64,000 nucleotides of DNA from Candidatus Eisenbacteria bacterium (GTDB taxonomy: Bacteria > Desulfobacterota > Binatia > DP-6), in assembly GCA_035577985.1 (NCBI GenBank), contig DATJZY010000052.1:1-64000 (forward strand). The letters are read 5' to 3'. A program made the position numbers and the translations under genes. This document shows, piece after piece, positions 62,044 through 64,000 of the stretch (its first letter is position 1; the number at the start of each line of letters is the position of its first letter). Below the pieces are notes generated by a model, which made no database searches, was not told the DNA's origin, and saw only the letters and a program-made list of their open reading frames with translations.

Positions 62044-62711
62044 CCGTCGTTGGCGGCCCGTCGCCAAGGCGGATCGTCCGCGGCCCGCGCGAGCAGGTCG
62101 ATCACCTCGTCGTCGGTCGTCTGGCGAAAGTCGCGATAGAACTGCCCGACGGCGTGGAAGTGCCGTGGCGTCTCGAGGCACACGACGGCATCCGCCTCGG
62201 TGCGCAACGCCGAGATCGCGCCGGGCGGTGCCACGGGGACCGCGAGGACGACGCGGCGCGGCTGTGCGCGCCGCACGCCTCGGAGCGCCGCACGCACCGT
62301 GCCACCCGTCGCGATCCCGTCATCGACGACGATGACGGTGCGGTCGTGCAAGTCGACCCCATGGCGTCCCGCTCGCAGCCGCGCGTTCCGCTGCGTGACT
62401 TCCGCGAGCTGGCGAGCGATCTCGGCTTCGAGGTACGCCGCCGATACGCCGATGGTGCGCACCGCGCGATCGTCCACGATCGCCTGCGGATGCTCGCCGT
62501 CGACGACCGCGCCGATCCCGAACTCCGGACGACCCGGCGCGCCCACCTTCCGCACGACCAGCACGTCGAGCGGCGCGCCGAGCGCACGGGCGATCTCGTA
62601 TGCCACGACGACGCCCCCGCGGGGCAGCCCGAGCACGACCGGCCGCTCGGCGCGGTATGCCTCGAGATGCGTGGCGAGCCGGCGGCCCGCATCTGTCCGA
62701 TCTTCGAACAT
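62040..62711 (-). CDS. Phosphoribosyltransferase-family protein
   Basis: 223 residues. VVLGLPRGGVVVAYEIARAL, VRKVGAPGRPEFGIGAV and the PRPP-binding loop VIVVDDGIATGGTVRAALRG are those of stand-alone type I phosphoribosyltransferases that are common in stress islands. The substrate is unknown. ATG at 62711 gives a natural start; the frame continues upstream but into the region similar to the rtcA leader. First gene of the archease-rtcB operon. Confidence 0.88.
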   Translation of the reverse strand: MFEDRTDAGRRLATHLEAYRAERPVVLGLPRGGVVVAYEIARALGAPLDVLVVRKVGAPGRPEFGIGAVVDGEHPQAIVDDRAVRTIGVSAAYLEAEIARQLAEVTQRNARLRAGRHGVDLHDRTVIVVDDGIATGGTVRAALRGVRRAQPRRVVLAVPVAPPGAISALRTEADAVVCLETPRHFHAVGQFYRDFRQTTDDEVIDLLARAADDPPWRRAANDG

Positions 62712-62764
62712 CTCGAGGACTGGACGCTGCAAGGACCCAGCCAGACCCACCCGTCGCGGCGCCG

Positions 62765-62895
62765 GCATGATTCGTGGATCTCCTACCAGCCGTCGGATGG
62801 CCGTGGTGGCGCAGTGGCACATTTGAGAATCGCACGGCGTGGCACCGGATCGTCCCGCATGGCGGAACGCGCCTCTGAACGTTCGCGGTCGAGGA
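62765..62895 (+). pseudogene. Deletion scar of an rtcA copy
   Basis: The first part (62765-62833) matches the leader and first seven codons of rtcA at 35714-35784, reading VAHLRIA in place of VADLRID. The second part (62841-62895) matches its last codons and trailer at 36780-36830, reading RIVPHGGTRL and stop in place of RTLPHGGTHP and stop. About one kilobase between them is gone. Similarity also extends left to the start of the phosphoribosyltransferase. Confidence 0.8.
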
Positions 62896-62896
62896 C

Positions 62897-63085
62897 CTAT
62901 AGGGAGGAGGAGCTCTCGTCCGCCGACAGGCCCTCGAGCGCCGCGACACGCGCTTCGAGGTCCTGCACGCGCCGTACGAGCGCAGCCACGTGTCGCTCTG
63001 GGTCGCTCCGTGGAGGCGCTTCAGCACGTCTTCGGCGGCCTTGGCCGCCTGCTTCTCGACGCCATCGACGACGCGGCTTCGGCGC
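62897..63085 (-). pseudogene. Phasin-like coiled-coil protein, truncated and frameshifted
   Basis: The minus strand reads VDGVEKQAAKAAEDVLKRLH followed by GATQSD in one frame and VAALVRRVQDLEARVAALEG with LSADESSSSL and a stop in another. Two extra bases (ac) at about 62994 cause the shift. The pattern resembles phasin-type polyester granule proteins or similar coiled coils. The N-terminus is missing, replaced by integrase-like sequence. Confidence 0.5.
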
Positions 63086-63270
63086 CACGGCCTCGCCGCA
63101 AACACCATCGACCGCGTGATTCACAGTGGGTTGCGGGGCATGCTGCGCGACGCGGAGCTCGCCGGCTACCGCGCCCCGGACCTGAGCCAGCTCTTCGACC
63201 GGCGCTTCGTGACACGCCTCGACCAGGGCTCAGACGCTGCCGAAATCGATGCCACGAAGGGAATCTCCGC
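63086..63270 (+). pseudogene. Tyrosine-recombinase-like N-terminal domain fragment
   Basis: The frame reads GLAANTIDRVIHSGLRGMLR and DAELAGYRAPDLSQLFDRRF, ending DQGSDAAEID. This resembles the SAM-like DNA-binding domain of phage-type integrases (helices with ...TID.VIHS..R.M.RDA). The catalytic Arg-His-Arg-Tyr domain does not follow. The match is by pattern only. Confidence 0.4.
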
Positions 63271-63806
63271 CTTCCCTCTTGTCGCCAGCGCAGCGTGTCG
63301 TTCGTCGCGTCGATCCTTCGGTCGAGTGCTTCCGCGCGGGACGATGCACGACTCGGCCATCGTAACGGGTCACGTACCTTCAACCCGGTTGGCCCGTTGG
63401 TTCGCGTCGCAGAATGCTTCCGGCGAGCGGTATTCGCGTCGAAACGGAGATGGCGGCATCATCGTCACCTCGTCGATCACATCCGGAGGGCTTTCGTGGC
63501 CGGATTTCGCGCGGCCGCGAAACAGGCGGCGTCGTGCGATGCAGCGAGAGGAACCGGATGCCGACAATCGGCGTGTCCCGGTCCGAGGTTCGGCTGATCG
63601 AGGCGAACACTGCTTAAATTCTTGATTACCCCCATGTGACTGCCGGGTTGGTGGCCTCCGAAATCCTCGCAGATCACTGTCGGCGGCGCGATGCCATGTC
63701 GCGATCCTTCCCGCGGCCAGGCGAGAGCGACGCAAACACTCGATCACACGGCACGCGAGATGCTCCACCTCGGCATCGACGCAGTCCATCGACACGGGAG
63801 GTGTGG
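63271..63806. other. Stretch without a recognised gene
   Basis: No frame looks like a known protein, and I find no tRNA that would act as an integration site. It is probably decayed sequence downstream of the integrase fragment plus the leader of the last gene. Confidence 0.3.
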
Positions 63807-64000
63807 GATGCCTGTATCATGGCTCATCGTCGCCGGCATGGGGCTCGCGATCGCCGCGCCCGTCGTAACCATCGCTCGTGCCCGCGCTCGCGAGCGGCAC
63901 GAGCAGTCGGGCGTTCCATGGTCGATCGGATGGCGCGCCTACGGCGCGGAGACGGCCCTGCGACCGTGCACGCCGAATCGCACGCTCCCATCCGAGCACA
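63807..64000 (+). CDS. Start of a membrane or exported protein, cut by the window edge
   Basis: A GGGAGG ribosome-binding site precedes an ATG that opens a frame without stop to the end of the window (64 codons). It starts MPVSWLIVAGMGLAIAAPVV, a single hydrophobic segment, followed by a basic and polar region. No family recognised from this part. Confidence 0.5.

Overview
This 64 kb window is GC-rich DNA from a Gram-negative (diderm) bacterium. That is supported by secreted c-type cytochromes, lipoproteins, a periplasmic adaptor with a MacB-type transporter, a cyclic beta-1,2-glucan synthase and a lysyl-phosphatidylglycerol synthase. The mixture of genes, including a poly-threonine linker in one exported protein, suggests a soil or sediment lineage of the former Deltaproteobacteria or Binatota kind. 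There is no rRNA or other marker gene, so this placement is tentative. I found no tRNA, rRNA or CRISPR array.

Layout. 0-7.7 kb: a tightly overlapping minus-strand operon of three tandem paralogous exported proteins and a MauG-type di-heme enzyme, followed by a small His/Cys membrane protein, a beta-helix lipoprotein, another lipoprotein and a His-rich metal-binding protein. 7.7-11 kb: a gene graveyard (M16 peptidase, di-heme peroxidase, four-helix copper protein, ParB-like protein, GroEL, erythromycin esterase), all truncated or frameshifted. 11-18.4 kb: a triple-BON protein, an ACP-ligase-acyltransferase fusion, an IS481-type element that cuts a usp gene, an exported Hsp20-like protein and a metal ABC transporter. 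18.8-30 kb: a tandem USP protein, a 2,829-residue cyclic beta-1,2-glucan synthase and a convergent glucanase-like protein. 30-39 kb: FtsH, GYD, two cytoplasmic Hsp20, RtcA and CBS genes mixed with many gene fragments. 39-50.2 kb: MprF, MacA/MacB-like pump, rhomboid, cyclopropane fatty acid synthase, PRPP synthetase, a DksA-BON fusion and DUF2267. 50.4-57.9 kb: a metallo-beta-lactamase-fold protein, a three-gene envelope/peptidoglycan operon (deacetylase, glycosidase-like, serine hydrolase-NamZ fusion), an HPF-cold-shock fusion and a ferritin-like protein. 57.9-64 kb: a broken Lon-like protease, then rtcB, archease and phosphoribosyltransferase, an rtcA deletion scar and an integrase fragment.

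Taken together the intact genes form a stress, envelope and repair island: protein quality control (FtsH, Hsp20, BON, USP, CBS), envelope modification (LysPG, cyclopropane lipids, cyclic glucan), ribosome hibernation and RNA repair (RtcA, RtcB, archease). Between them lie about twenty gene remnants. Some of these are recognisable deletion scars of genes that are intact elsewhere in the window, which shows repeated duplication followed by loss. The two most notable patterns are the MauG/three-paralogue operon and the reciprocal loss of the two copies of the RNA-repair locus.
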